64,000 bases of DNA from Lamellibrachia columna (GCA_963662155.1 OY759262.1:13096282-13160281), one strand, 5' to 3'. Shown: positions 13,017-24,910, counted from the stretch's first letter. A program made the numbers and translations. The notes: generated from the sequence alone by a model not told the origin.

Positions 13017-14035
13017 TATTTAAGTGTCCGCTAATTAATTACACAAGTGATCACAACATGGCGGTTTCGCCAACCAATAACCACAATAATGCATTAACGA
13101 TTGACACCTTATTTAATGAATGTTAACATGTTGCGACTATTCTATCAAATTACCGGCGAACAACGCAACAGCGCATCCCATCAACGATTCGTCAGACACA
13201 GTATTTATGTAATTAACCAATGGTATTAAGTTGGCGATTCCAGTTACCGTCAAATAACAGCGTTATAAGTTGTTTTACTAAACGTGTTGCCAGCTGTTAT
13301 GCCACGTTTAATAGCATTGCACTCGCATCGATGGATGCATGAATAACGTGGTTACGTACGGATGAATAGCGCGGTTGCTTGCGACAAATAAAAACGTGTT
13401 TACTCGGTGATTCGTTCACTCGGCATACCTGCATGCACGCGTGCACGTACTCGCCAGACAACACGTGGACAGGGCATGCAGCATGTGCGTCTCCGTTGAA
13501 ATGTATGCCTGAACATCGATGACTGTAGCCTCGAGCCGGTTGTTATTCGCACACCACCGGCATTTCCCCCGCGAAATTCGCTTCGGACAAAGCCACTGCA
13601 GCAATATGTATACAACATATGCCGAGCATACTACAAATTGGCCATTCCTTGCGATCTTGCCATTAATTTATTTCACTGGTATTACGCTACAGCGGTACGG
13701 TTTCGGCTAATCGACTGAAAACATTAATTATTTTGCTAGAACACGTCCAATACATAGCATCAAAGCCTGTTGCTGTCGACCGGCATTCATAATTTCATAT
13801 GTGAACTATGTGAACTAATACGTCAGCATTTCAGACCCAGACAGCGGGAACTGGCGAACCAGATCGATAGAAAGGAATCGTGCAGACCTGTTTTCTATAA
13901 AATATAATGTGAATGACCTATAGAATGCCTTGAATGCCGCGAAGGGGCATCGCATTAGGATAATTTAGGGAGAAACTCGAAGCGGGGTTAGAAGTCGACA
14001 GATCTTTAGTTCAGGCGTACGTAATTCGGGGCGAG
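13017..14035. other. No recognisable feature
   Basis: Unique-looking sequence with scattered CpG. Short frames (13519-13710 and its antisense) show no family resemblance or clear splice borders. Confidence 0.35.
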
Positions 14036-14900
14036 GTGGGGGGGGGGAGGCCACGTACCTTCTCAGCTGATGTGTCGTCACGAGGACTGGTGTAATGTCA
14101 CGAAGGCTGGGGTGTTGTCACGACGGCTTGCAGAAGCGGAGTGGCACGTTGTCTCTGGCTAGATGCGACGACGCCGGGTGCCTACGTGACGCCGGGACAC
14201 GTACGACCGACGTGAGACGCACGTCAGGGCTCACGTACACAGCCACTTCGTAGAATACGACCGGGGATCTCAACGGGACGCTGGAAACGTTTATCAGGCA
14301 TGTCAGAAGGCGCATGGGGAGGACCAACGAGAGGGAGAGGGAGACAGGGGAAGAAGATGGGTAGAGAGGGAATGAAGGATGACATAGAGGGAGAGAGGGG
14401 CGTGGGGGTTGAGGGATGATTGGTCTCAACAATGTAACAGAGATGCAGCGATGAAGACAATGGGGAGAGGTATATTTGAAATATGTGTTGAGAGAGGGGG
14501 AGGGAGGGGTGAGGGAGAGAGAGAGGTGGGGGAAGAAGGGAGGGTGAGATGGAGGGAGAGAAAAGGATGGAGATAGAAGAATGTAGGAAGATATATGGCA
14601 GGTATGTAGGGACGCAGGGAGGGAGAGTGAGAGAGAGAGAGAGGGGGGAGAGGGATAGAGGGAGATGGTGAAAGGGAAGGAGAGCAGGAAAGGAGAGGGT
14701 AAAAGGTAATAAACCAGATGGAGGAAATGTAGCGAGAGACTTTGCGGTAGAAAGACATTAGGGGGAGAGTGGAGGTGATTAGTTGTGATATCGGAAAGAG
14801 TGGGAGAGAGAAGAGTGAGAAAGAGGACACCGAAACATAGGAGAAACAAGGAGTGAGAGGGGAGTGACGGAGTATCAAAGAGAGATAGATACGTGGGTGC
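14036..14900 (+). repeat. Polypurine (GGGAGA-rich) low-complexity tract
   Basis: From about 14320 to 14880 the plus strand is overwhelmingly A and G with GAGAGGGAGA-like runs. A G8-9 run lies near 14038. The complementary strand is polypyrimidine and produces long Ser/Leu/Pro frames (14118-15152, 14426-14878), which I treat as artefacts. Such mirror-like tracts can form triplex (H-DNA) structures. Confidence 0.85.
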
Positions 14901-15290
14901 GTGCGAGCGTTCGTACGGGCGTGAGCGTGAACGCGCCCGTGTGAGTCTTGGTGTGTACGTGCGTGCGTTCGTGCGTACGTACGTGGGTGCGTGGAAATAT
15001 GTTAGCGTGAGAGCGTTAGTTAAACAAACAGACTGAATGTTGCTGAAAGAAAAATATCTTACAGAAAAACCACATTGCCGCCACGAGATACGACAACGCA
15101 CCGGAGCCGATGGTTGACGGTGCAGTGACACAAAGGAGAAACTAGGAGCCATTAGAGAATGTTAGTTTTTGTTGCGCTCAGGTTGCCCCATTAGCATAGC
15201 GACCCGCCCACAAAGCAGCTGTCATCGCATCCGCTGGTTATTAACAGGCGTCCAGACAAACGCGTGGTCCTAAGCGACGTCTGTAAAGTA
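14901..15290. other. GCGT-rich sequence, otherwise featureless
   Basis: 14890-14995 carries imperfect GCGT/ACGT repeats. The rest has no recognisable gene. Confidence 0.4.
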
Positions 15291-15602
15291 AGTAAGTAAA
15301 TATTTTATTAAAGTCTCACTCCATGTACACATGCATTAAAATACAAAACATAAACACATTGTACACATAGCAGGCAGTATGTGCGTAGACCACTGAAAAT
15401 TGAGTTATGAGAGACATGCAGACATAAAACACAGCTTATGAATGTTATTAAAACAGAGATGCACAATAAATAATACAAATAACTGTATGTACAAATAAAA
15501 ACATTGATTAATTAATTAATTCAAATATAATGTACAAATAAATATATTAATTAATTAATTAAAACAAACGTACACGACACTGGTCTAATACCCGTTGTCA
15601 CC
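15291..15602. repeat. AT-rich segment with ATTA repeats, possible SINE/LINE tail
   Basis: It starts with a GTAAGTAAGTAAATATTTTA run and contains two ATTAATTAATTAATT blocks near 15509 and 15549. The composition resembles the 3' end of a dispersed element, but no head was identified. Confidence 0.35.
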
Positions 15603-16163
15603 GTGTTGTCCTGTAGTGATAGGGTTGGGAGGGTGCCATGGCCGGCCTGTGGGGTAACGAAGCCGACTTGCAGGGTGACTCTGTGCAGTCATTCACCTGT
15701 CAATTCAAATTTAACGAGCGCGTTATGGACAATGTCGCATCTTCCCTGTTTTTGTCGCCATTGTCTGTTCAGTAACCTAACCTTTTGTCGCCATTGTCTG
15801 TTCAGTAACCTTCAACCCAAGGTTTGTCATTGAATACTTCAGCATTCGACAATTAAGGTGTCAGTGCGCCACGGTAACTGTCCGGGGTGGAGTGTGCACT
15901 GTGTACGTCATCGCAGTTTGGCAGGCCAAATGCCTGGCCCAGAGACGGCCTTCATTGGATCGTCGAGCCGCAGGGAGTCTAATACCTATTTGGGAATTGT
16001 CAACCAAAGCATTACGTTATCTGCCTGTCATGATGAGGTTATCGGTCTCACAGCACTATTAACGCGACTGGCAATCGATTTTGTAATGTCTCACTGGTTA
16101 GACAACGCTGACAGTCTGAATCCGGCGAAATCAATTCCCGCTAGGTGGCATGACTTTTTGTAG
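15603..16163. other. Unique sequence with a 30-bp direct repeat
   Basis: TTGTCGCCATTGTCTGTTCA followed by GTAACCT is present twice in tandem at about 15752-15812. No gene recognised. Confidence 0.45.
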
Positions 16164-16248
16164 CTAGATGTCGGCGACTGCTGGCGGAGACGCCAACGCG
16201 TGCGTGTGCATATTGGAGGAATTGAAGGTCCAGGGTCGTGCCAAGGAA

Positions 16249-16307
16249 AAGACAACAACAACAACAACAACAACTACTACTACTACTACTACTACTAATA
16301 CTACTAC

Positions 16308-16355
<48 letters not shown>

Positions 16356-16369
16356 CACTACCACTATCA

Positions 16370-16448
<79 letters not shown>

Positions 16449-16507
16449 ACCACCACCATCACCACCACCACCACCACCACCACCACCACCACCACCACCA
16501 CCACCAC
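16249..16507. repeat. Compound trinucleotide array (ACA)n(ACT)n(ACC)n
   Basis: Runs of ACA, then ACT with a few interruptions, then ACC/CCA. All frames are open through it (poly-Thr, poly-Leu/His, poly-Tyr, poly-Val on the reverse). It is a microsatellite and not evidence of a gene. Confidence 0.96.
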
Positions 16508-17880
16508 GACCCGTGACCGCCACCATCACCACGTACCAATCACCACATTACAAGCAAATAATAAAAATCACAAACCCTTCCAAGTTTGGTAAGGTTAGCC
16601 TTTCCATGGATTGTTATTTCCACAGCACAGTATAACGATGTGTGAGCGGGCTGTATACTTTCTTATCCAGGTTGTTCTAGTTTATGGTGTTGCGATAGCA
16701 ACATAACGCGCACCATTAGTCAAACGAAAATGTCGGACAAACATACATTCTACTTCACATGTCAAATCTGGAAGTCATACATTAAATAGTACGCACACGC
16801 ACACGCACACGCACACGCACACGCACACGCATACGCACACACTCATTAATCGCCATTGAAATGAATAGAACCGTGTTTAATAAACCATACAATTAATTTA
16901 TTTATTTATATTTTCATGAATAGAATAGTATGCAGGCTAGAAAGCTTTCTCCATCACTTCATCTTCGTCGTCGAACATTGCCACGTACGCACGCAAGCTT
17001 TGCAAAAACGTTGGTGAAAAGATATTGGTTTACTGGGAATTCTTCGGGTTGTTTCTTTGCTACCATTCTTCTGTCTTCTTCTTTGTCCACGGCCACACGC
17101 CAAAAATCGTTTCGTACATGTCATTGAGATTGGTCCCGGGTTTATCGGTCCACGACAAAGTCAAAGTACGTATGTAAAGTTTAGAGCATAATTTGAATTC
17201 CATGCATGTATGTGCATATATACATGTTATATCGGGGTTTTGAAAAGGGGGTTCGGGCGTATTTAGTAAGCCAGGGTTTTCTTGCATGATTTTTTGAAAA
17301 TGTTACAGTTAAAACAAATTCTCTCGAAAAGAGGGTTCGACCGAACGCCCCTGAGGACGGGCATGCATATGCATGTGTATGGTATGTTACTGTTAATGCA
17401 TATGTATGTGTAAGGTGCATATCTACTGCTAATATCTTTTGATCATTAACACTGACTGCATAACCTATTGTACATGCAGGTGTGGCCCAACTCTGTGTCA
17501 ATAACCTTTACCCACAACCCGGTACCACCGTCCTCGTCAGACTCACCAAGACCACCGATGCATCTTATGACATTTTTTGTCATCCTTTGTGAAACTAGGT
17601 GAGGCATCCCTACCAAATACTCAGAGGGACCTAGTCTCCACCACACCAAATGAATTGGCACACTCCATGAAGAAGACAATTTATCCATATCAAATATTTT
17701 TTTTAAATAGTACAATCTTATGCTAAACATGATATATATATATAGTAAGGTGAATAGCAAATAAGGGTCAGGAATCGCTCTCGAGGGGCCATCTTATGAA
17801 TTTAAAATTAAACTAAACTAGTAGCTTCTTCCAGAATAAAAAAGTGTCAACATAATAATGTATATCTGATTGTACGTACT
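16508..17880. other. No recognisable gene; small microsatellite
   Basis: A (CACACG)n-like run lies at 16794-16835 and a TATATATATA run at 17732-17745. Several short frames near 16930-17760 have no recognisable domain. Confidence 0.4.
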
Positions 17881-17892
17881 TACGAAAAGTAT

Positions 17893-18098
<206 letters not shown>

Positions 18099-18264
18099 GT
18101 CGATCGGTTGGTAGTTCGGTCGGCTCAAAGTCAACACAGCGACATAAAACAAACAGCAACGAATATGCTTCTGTTCAGCACAAACGGATTTAGAACTCGA
18201 ATAACCAAAAGCAATATTGGTTTATACTGATTGAAAATAAACGTCACGGTTGAAATGGGTCTCT

Positions 18265-19150
18265 CACAGTACAGAGGAAGTGTCGGCTTGGTGTGACCGG
18301 CTACAACAGTACAGAGGAAGTGTCGGCTTGGTGTGACCGGCTACAACAGTACAGAGGAAGTGTCGGCTTGGTGTGACCGGCTACAACAGTACAGAGGAAG
18401 TGTCGGCTTGGTGTGACCGGCTACAACAGTACAGAGGAAGTGTCGGCTTGGTGTGACCGGCTACAACAGTACAGAGGAAGTGTCGGCTTGGTGTGACCGG
18501 CTACAACAGTACAGAGGAAGTGTCGGCTTGGTGTGACCGGCTACAACAGTACAGAGGAAGTGTCGGCTTGGTGTGACCGGCTACAACAGTACAGAGGAAG
18601 TGTCGGCTTGGTGTGACCGGCTACAACAGTACAGAGGAAGTGTCGGCTTGGTGTGACCGGCTACAACAGTACAGAGGAAGTGTCGGCTTGGTGTGACCGG
18701 CTACAACAGTACAGAGGAAGTGTCGGCTTGGTGTGACCGGCTACAACAGTACAGAGGAAGTGTCGGCTTGGTGTGACCGGCTACAACAGTACAGAGGAAG
18801 TGTCGGCTTGGTGTGACCGGCTACAACAGTACAGAGGAAGTGTCGGCTTGGTGTGACCGGCTACAACAGTACAGAGGAAGTGTCGGCTTGGTGTGACCGG
18901 CTACAACAGTACAGAGGAAGTGTCGGCTTGGTGTGACCGGCTACAACAGTACAGAGGAAGTGTCGGCTTGGTGTGACCGGCTACAACAGTACAGAGGAAG
19001 TGTCGGCTTGGTGTGACCGGCTACAACAGTACAGAGGAAGTGTCGGCTTGGTGTGACCGGCTACAACAGTACAGAGGAAGTGTCGGCTTGGTGTGACCGG
19101 CTACAACAGTACAGAGGAAGTGTCGGCTTGGTGTGACCGGCTACAACAGC
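18265..19150 (+). repeat. 40-bp tandem array, about 22 identical copies
   Basis: The unit begins CTACAACAGTACAGAGGAAG and ends TGTCGGCTTGGTGTGACCGG. Every full unit I compared is identical. The first copy starts CTCTCACAGT and the last breaks off at CTACAACAGCTGTACGTGG. Repeats are directly adjacent with no spacers, so this is not CRISPR-like. Zero divergence implies a very recent expansion or strong homogenisation. Confidence 0.97.
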
Positions 19151-19495
19151 TGTACGTGGTCTACCTAAATGTCAACAGTTTTTGTTGCAACGAAGAGGAA
19201 TGAAATAGCATGACCAAAAGTCAACATAGCGACATCAAACAAGCGGCAACGAGGGTGTGTCGGCAGTTATGTACGTAGGCAGTACGTAATGCAGGCGTTC
19301 AGGCGTTCAGGCGGGTGATTTATCAAAATAGCAAGTACAAGACAAATGTTCAGAATACAATTTAGTTCCAAGGCTGGTGTCAACACAGCCAATATTCCTG
19401 TGGCTACCTATGTTTACTCACTTGAGTTTGGCTGCCGGTAGAAGCTGCGTGAACCGACCTGAATATTGTTAACTAACTAATACAGTTACTGGTAG
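19151..19495. other. No recognisable feature
   Basis: Unique-looking sequence with a short GCGTTCAGGCGTTCAGGCG direct repeat near 19290. Confidence 0.4.
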
Positions 19496-20430
19496 GGTAA
19501 CCTGGGGCAAAGCGGCCCCTGGAGGTATGATTGCCCCCAGCACGTACGCAAAATACAAAACTATGAACGTCCCAAAATGTGGTGCAAAATGAAGCTAACA
19601 TCTATCGGATACCCCGAAAGCTCAGCAACACGAGACAGACGTAATTAAATCAGGGTGTTTTTAAACTTTTATATGCACTATCATATGCTCTGATATAATA
19701 TTTTGGCAATAGAAAAATGGTGTGACTCACTGTAAAACGACATGGATCATTAACTTAATTGTTGACATAATAATAGTATTAATCAGTTGACAGGTCAAAC
19801 AATACAAAATGGGCAGCAGTATGTTGTGCTTTGTATACATCGTGTTAAGACACACGTAGTGTATGTGGGGCAAGACGGTCCACATGCATATGGGGCAAGA
19901 CGGTTCTTATGTCTTATCCCGCACGCACATGGTCATAACGTATAAAATCTAATATAATATGAATGTTGTATAATTTACGTTCTGCTAGCCCGTAGGCTGT
20001 AATTATGATTGAATATCACTAAGCCAATATTATGTTATGTATGGATTGCAAGGTGCATATTATGTGTTAACTGCAATTTAAATTTAACAACTATAATAGC
20101 CTAATATATTGCTGTCATGCCATTTGTATGTATACATGTTATGTTTAGGCAGTGGTTTGTGGAGCTATTGACCGTCTTGCCCCAAGCAGAGGGCCGTCTT
20201 GCTCCAGGCAGAGGGCCGCCTTGCCCCAGGATGGGGCAAGATGTTTTTTGGGTACTCTTGCTATTTTTCAAATGTAACTCATCTAGGTTGTCATTTTGCT
20301 GAAAATAATTTTCCGATGGGTAACACACATATCTGTCTACAACATAAGCACATTAAAGACATGTTAACATAGTTTAATGGTGCATTATTTCAAAGTTTTT
20401 CTTAGGGGAGCCGTCCCGTCCTAGGTTACC
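19496..20430. mobile_element. Candidate non-autonomous DNA transposon with GGGGCAAGACGG motifs
   Basis: The left end GGTAACCTGGGGCAAAGCGG matches, inverted, the right end, which on the minus strand reads GGTAACCTAGGACGGGACGG. Internal copies of a GGGGCAAGACGG-type motif lie near 19867, 19891 and, inverted, at 20170-20240, giving subterminal repeats at both ends. The length is about 935 bp with no transposase frame. I could not identify a target-site duplication, so the superfamily is not assigned. Confidence 0.6.
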
Positions 20431-20872
20431 ATATTCCGCGAGTAGCGGACATGTCCATAACTCGCACGTCGACAAGTTATGAAAATCATCTAATTCAGTC
20501 AAGCTTTCGGCGGTTAATAAGTGCTTTGAACTATGATACTATATACTTTCCTGACTCCTCTGCGTACCGGTGAAAATGGAGCTTTGACATAACAAAACTG
20601 TTAAAAGATCATATTACACTGTACCCATGGATCAGACATGGTTAATCAGTGACAAAAATGGATTCGCCTGCACAGGTGGATTCAACAGCTGCCCTTCCAA
20701 CATGGGTCACACACCACTATGATAGTTATGAATCTCAACAATCGATCGATGTTTAATTGTTTAGCACCAATATGAAAACCAGTCACCTGGAAATGCACCA
20801 CGATATTCACATTGGGGTGTAATATCACACATTAGTTTTAACATACAAAGCACATTTGCATTGTCTCTAGGG
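20431..20872. other. No recognisable feature
   Basis: Unique-looking sequence between two mobile-element-like blocks. Confidence 0.4.
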
Positions 20873-21098
20873 TATTCTAATGTGTAGGCCCGCCATGCTG
20901 ATTCAGACAAAGATCACTGAGACTCCCATTAAGACAGTTCATGTCCCTATCATCGGAGCCAGCCTATTGTGAATGTATGAACTCTAAACTCTCACGCCAT
21001 CGTTACAATAACTAGCGTTTGATAATTATATAACAGGTTAAATAACAATTCACGAACATATGGGCTAACGTTTTGGACAAATCAAAACCAACAAATTG
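20873..21098 (+). repeat. Left arm of a 226-bp inverted repeat
   Basis: The arm runs from GTATTCTAATGTGTAGGCCC to CAAATCAAAACCAACAAATTG. It matches 23115-23341 in reverse complement with only scattered mismatches (for example GCCATGCTGATT versus GCCATACTGATT). Arms and interior span 2.47 kb. The interior holds two minisatellites and other debris but no transposase. Confidence 0.9.
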
Positions 21099-21301
21099 GA
21101 CAGATCATACTGCAAAATGAAATAGTTTGTCAAACTCCAATATATTTTTAGTTAGCTAACACTATGTAGTACGTTGACCTAAAATACTGTGAACACCATT
21201 TCCACCATTTCTGTGTGGCATCCGCTAGAAAATCAGATTTGTTGTAACACTTTTGGTGATGTTTATTAAGACACCCGCCACAGTGTTTTGTTATCATAAT
21301 A

Positions 21302-21562
21302 CGTGTTGCTCATTGGTGCTGCTCATTGGTGCTGCTAATTGGTGCTGCTCCATGTTGCTGCTCATTAGTGCTGCTCATTGGTGCTGCTAATTGGTGCTGC
21401 TCCATGGTGCTGCTCATTGGTGCTGCTCCATGGTGCTGCTCCATGGTGCTGCTCATTTGTGCTGCTCCATGGTGCTGCTCCATGGTACTGCTCATTGGTG
21501 CTGCTCCGTGGTGCTGCTCCATGGTGTTGCTCATTGGTGCTGCTCCATGGTGCTGCTCGTCT
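21302..21562 (+). repeat. 13-bp minisatellite, about 19 copies
   Basis: Units TGGTGCTGCTCAT and TGGTGCTGCTCCA are mixed, with a few TTGG or TAATT variants. Both strands remain open in several frames, which explains the Cys/Leu-rich and Met-Ser-Ser-Thr-rich frames there. Confidence 0.93.
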
Positions 21563-21599
21563 GCAGGGGTCAAAGAGCGACCTGCGGATTCCTCTGTGT

Positions 21600-21930
21600 A
21601 GGCATACATCTTGAGGACACAATAAACACTTAACACTACATCTTGAGGACACAAGAAACACTTAACATTACTTCTTGAGGACACAAGAAACACTTAACAT
21701 TACTTATTGAGGACACAAGAAACACTTAACATTACATCTTGAGGTTACAAGAAACACTTAACATTACTTTTTGAGGACACAAGAAACACTTAACATTACA
21801 TCTTGAGGTTACAAGAAACACTTAACATTACTTTTTGAGGACACAAGAAACACTTAACATTACATCTTGAGGACACAAGAAACACTTGATTAACATTACA
21901 TCTTGAGGACACAAGAAACACTTAACATGG
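21600..21930 (+). repeat. 32-bp minisatellite, about 10 copies
   Basis: The unit reads CACTTAACATTACTTCTTGA then GGACACAAGAAA, with variants ATCTTGAGG, TTTTTGAGG and GGTTACAAG. An alternation of the two variants in 21740-21860 shows two-unit duplication. Confidence 0.92.
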
Positions 21931-23031
21931 GAAGGTTGCTTACATCCACCCCAAAACCGCATTGGCGGCAACAACGACGGTATCTACCCTGAATTCCATA
22001 AACATCTTGGTGACAAAGGAAGAGCTTGGCTTATTAAGCTGTTCACGAAGATCCTTGCCACCACCAAGTTGCCTAAAACATCCCTCCACTGCATATACGC
22101 CGCTCCTTTGCAACTGTGAGGGAACAAGAAGGGCAAGTACAATCAAGACCTCCCAGTATGGAACGACTTCAACCCAGAACCACGCAGCGCCTCACTCGTT
22201 TTTCTCGACCGAAGCAGCCTCTTTCGTTGAAACTAACATCACAGAGAAAAAGAGGCGGAGAGGAGAGTCGGGATTAACAGACACGAGAAATAAGAATCTA
22301 TCAAATAGTGGTTCCTATGTCACTAAGATACGGCCATGGTATAACACTGAGTCTCAGTTGTACCCATTGCTATGTTTTCAAGTGCAATGCAGTTGAAACC
22401 AAAATGTCAGTGAGAACCGGTTTTGAATGAACTCGTAGGCACTACGGTTAAGATGGATCATGGCTTACATTCAAAACAATCCGAAACCAGATGCCGGCAA
22501 TATAAAGAACATACTTGTGAGAGAAGCTGCTGTTGGAGTTCCTACAACGTTGGATAATAAAATCACAATGCCAGTATTTGTGAATCAATAGGTCATACAT
22601 ATGAAGACGTTAAATGCATAGCAAGAAATTAAGATGTAATGGTTGTATTGAACATGCGAATGTTGATCATGTGGTGTGACCCTGAAGAAGTATGTACCAG
22701 TTAATGCGCAACATGTATTCAGGAAAAGTTGTGTACCATGTCAACAGAAGAGGCATAGAAGAATAGATGCGATGCAAAGAGCACGTGACATTATGTGAGC
22801 GGTCGGAAGTGTTTCCATCTCCATATCGTATGTAATTGCACAGATTGTGAAACACGGAGTGAAATGTGATGTCGGTAACAAAGCAAGCACGACAAAACAA
22901 CACGCTGCCAGATGCACTGAAGAACTTGCGCCATACAGTAGACAAGAGAGCATGCTATATATAGCATAACTGGCCAATCAGATACTCACACAGCAACAAG
23001 CTACCCATTATCACCTATCACATGACAGGGT
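21931..23031. other. Interior of the inverted-repeat element, unidentified
   Basis: 21960-22400 has a translation with a LINE-like flavour (EELG, KLFTKILATTKLPKT) that is heavily interrupted, so a retrotransposon relic is possible but weakly supported. 22400-23030 shows nothing recognisable. Confidence 0.3.
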
Positions 23032-23095
23032 GGGACGATGTAGCGTAGTGGTTAGAACGTCGGCCTCTCAATTGAGAGAACCCGGGTTCTCCATC
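23032..23095 (+). repeat. tRNA-derived SINE head (tRNA-like relic)
   Basis: A perfect A box TAGCGTAGTGG at 23041-23051 follows a GGGACGATG start. The sequence continues TTAGAACGTCGGCCTCTCA and a degenerate B-box region around CCCGGGTTCT. This is the usual order of a tRNA-like SINE head. The anticodon and T arms do not fold as a functional tRNA, and the T-arm region is duplicated as two palindromes (see findings). Confidence 0.55.
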
Positions 23096-23114
23096 AAGAG
23101 AACCCGGGTTCTCT

Positions 23115-23341
23115 CAATTTGTCGGTTTTGATTTGTCCAAAACGTTAGCCCATATGCTCGTGAATTGTTATTTAACCTGTTATATAATTATCAAACGCTG
23201 GTTATTGTAGCGATGGCGTGAGAGTTTAGAGTTCATACATTCACAATAGGCTGGCTCCGATGATAGGGACATGAACTGTCTTAATGGGAGTCTCAGTGAT
23301 CTTTGTCTGAATCAGTATGGCGGGCCTACACATTAGAATAC
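23115..23341 (-). repeat. Right arm of the 226-bp inverted repeat
   Basis: This is the reverse complement of 20873-21098 with high identity. It ends ...CACATTAGAATAC. Flanking bases outside the two arms (CTCTAG on the left, TCTCCTC on the right) do not form an obvious target-site duplication. Confidence 0.9.
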
Positions 23342-23972
23342 TCTCCTCTTGTTGCCGTTTCGAAGCTTCGGCAATTTAATTCGTTCATCCCGTTGCCACA
23401 GTTCACTCAGCTGTATAAATGAGTACCAAGCTACAGACAAAGGTGGATATCTGAACGAATAGTAATTGCAGCGTGGTTGAATGCTTCCCAGAGAAGTTGA
23501 GATGGCGTTAGAATGAACAGGTCTGCCGGGGGGTGAAATGTAAAATGCTTTGAGCAGTCCCAAAGACTGGATACCGCGCTATATAAGAACTTACCTTTTC
23601 CTTTACACGATAAACGACGCCACAGTTTGAGTATGTGAAAAGGAATAAACCAACAGAAAGGGTGATCAGCTAGAACGTTGATGTGGCTATTCCACTGTCG
23701 TTGATACTGGACAATCCATCTACCAGGTAACAGTGGAAGAAGCCCAAACAAACCTGAAATAAGTTGGCAAATGCGCAAGATTATTGCCTCTGCAGGATAA
23801 CTCAATCCCAACTCCAGCGTGCTATTCTAATTGTGCCAATAGGTCATTCTACACTTCCATTGAGGGAAATTGTTATATCATTGAAGTAGATCTGGCATCT
23901 CTCCAACGTCAAAAAACTGTTGTGCAACAACTCTGACACCTGCGGGTCTGCGCATGTGTTATCGACATTCGG
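23342..23972. repeat. Repeat-derived sequence with a shared SINE-like segment
   Basis: 23475-23600 contains TTGAATGCTTCCCAGAGAAG and later CGCTATATAAGAACTTACC. The first segment recurs near 40550 and 45245, and the second recurs in altered form near 45280. No coding function recognised in the antisense frames 23333-23811. Confidence 0.5.
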
Positions 23973-24680
23973 GTGGAACAATTGCGCCTCTCTTACTTCT
24001 TATTTCCGCCATTATTCACGCAGCTGGTACATTCGTTGTATATATCTGTTATTACTTCAACTAAGACGTGTGGTACTCCACAGTGTCTAAGTGTTGTCCA
24101 CAGCTGTGTTCTTTCGACACTGCCGACTGCTTTCTTGAAATCTTTGAAATTGATGTTCAATGATGCTTGTCACTCAATGCTCTGCTCCAATAGGCTACGC
24201 AGGATAATTATTTGTTCTGCTGTAGCGTGTCCTTTTCTGTATGCAGTTTGTTCGTTTCGCAACCTTCTTTCTTCTCCTTGTCTGATTTTTTATATCAGTA
24301 TTCTTCAAAAAATCTTCCCAGGAACTGAGATAAGAGAAATTCCTCGGTAGTTGTCATATTTAGTAGGGTCGATCACCGTTTTTTTTTTACTTTCGTAATC
24401 AAAGATCGTTTCCAGTCTGTTAGCATTTTTTTTATACTATTCAGGATGTTATTAAATAATTTATGTAATTATCCTACTGGTGTTTCTGTGCTAGCTTGCA
24501 ACATTTCAGCATTTATGTTGTCAATGTCGGGGCCTTTTTCGCTGTTTAACTTTCTTATGGCTGTCCTGATGTCATATTTTGTAAATGGTTTTGTTTCAAT
24601 CTCTTGTATGGTTTCTGCTTCGCTTAAATCACAGTCATCTAGCAGTTCGATATATGTTGGTGTTGTGACAGTCAGTAGGG
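23973..24680 (-). pseudogene. Non-LTR retrotransposon reverse transcriptase fragment (dead)
   Basis: Read on the minus strand from 24680: IELLDDCDLSEAETIQEIET, a segment with RTAIRKLNSEKGPDIDNINAEM (DIRTAIRKLNSEKGP is the usual entry into LINE RT domain 1), LTDWKRSLI, FEEY with a degraded LISVPGK-like context, RTNCIQKRTRYSRT (from QxAFRxGR), and FQRFQESS (from the FKKAFDS palm motif). Stops and frameshifts interrupt it several times. It resembles RTE-like or L1-like pol and may be related to the 1.4-4.5 kb fragment, whose preserved part does not overlap this one. Confidence 0.7.
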
Positions 24681-24910
24681 GAGACCGGGGCTAGTTGTTG
24701 CAATTTTCAGTTAAAGTAACTTTTTGTGTGAAAAGTATATCAAATGCAATATTTCTGTCAACGTATACATTAAGTTTATTATTTGTGTTAAGAAACTGTA
24801 CCATACCATTGATATTCCACATTGTGTAGTTAGGTAGATATATGAAGTTTCCCAGGCACGGTCGACTGAAACAACTAGCCCCGTGCGTGCGGGGCAAGTT
24901 GCTACAGCAA
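24681..24910. mobile_element. Possible end of a TIR element (GGGGC-TAGTTG type)
   Basis: GGGGAGACCGGGGCTAGTTG at about 24677 is partly mirrored, inverted, by ACAACTAGCCCCGTGCG near 24873 and by GGGGCAAGTTGCT at 24891. The motif style is like the 19496-20430 element. It is short and without a target-site duplication, so the call is tentative. Confidence 0.35.

Noticed and set aside
14118..15152. 344-codon Ser/Leu/Pro-rich minus-strand frame
   Set aside because: Antisense of the polypurine tract; no domain, no splice pattern, compositionally trivial.
16168..16635. Poly-Thr / poly-Leu / poly-Val proteins
   Set aside because: Trinucleotide microsatellite open in all frames.
18265..19150. CRISPR array
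   Set aside because: The 40-bp repeats are contiguous without spacers, and the surrounding DNA is eukaryotic.
21310..21693. Repeat proteins on both strands
   Set aside because: Product of the 13-bp array.
23431..23811. 126-codon minus-strand frame
   Set aside because: Lies over a dispersed SINE-like segment and has no recognisable domain.
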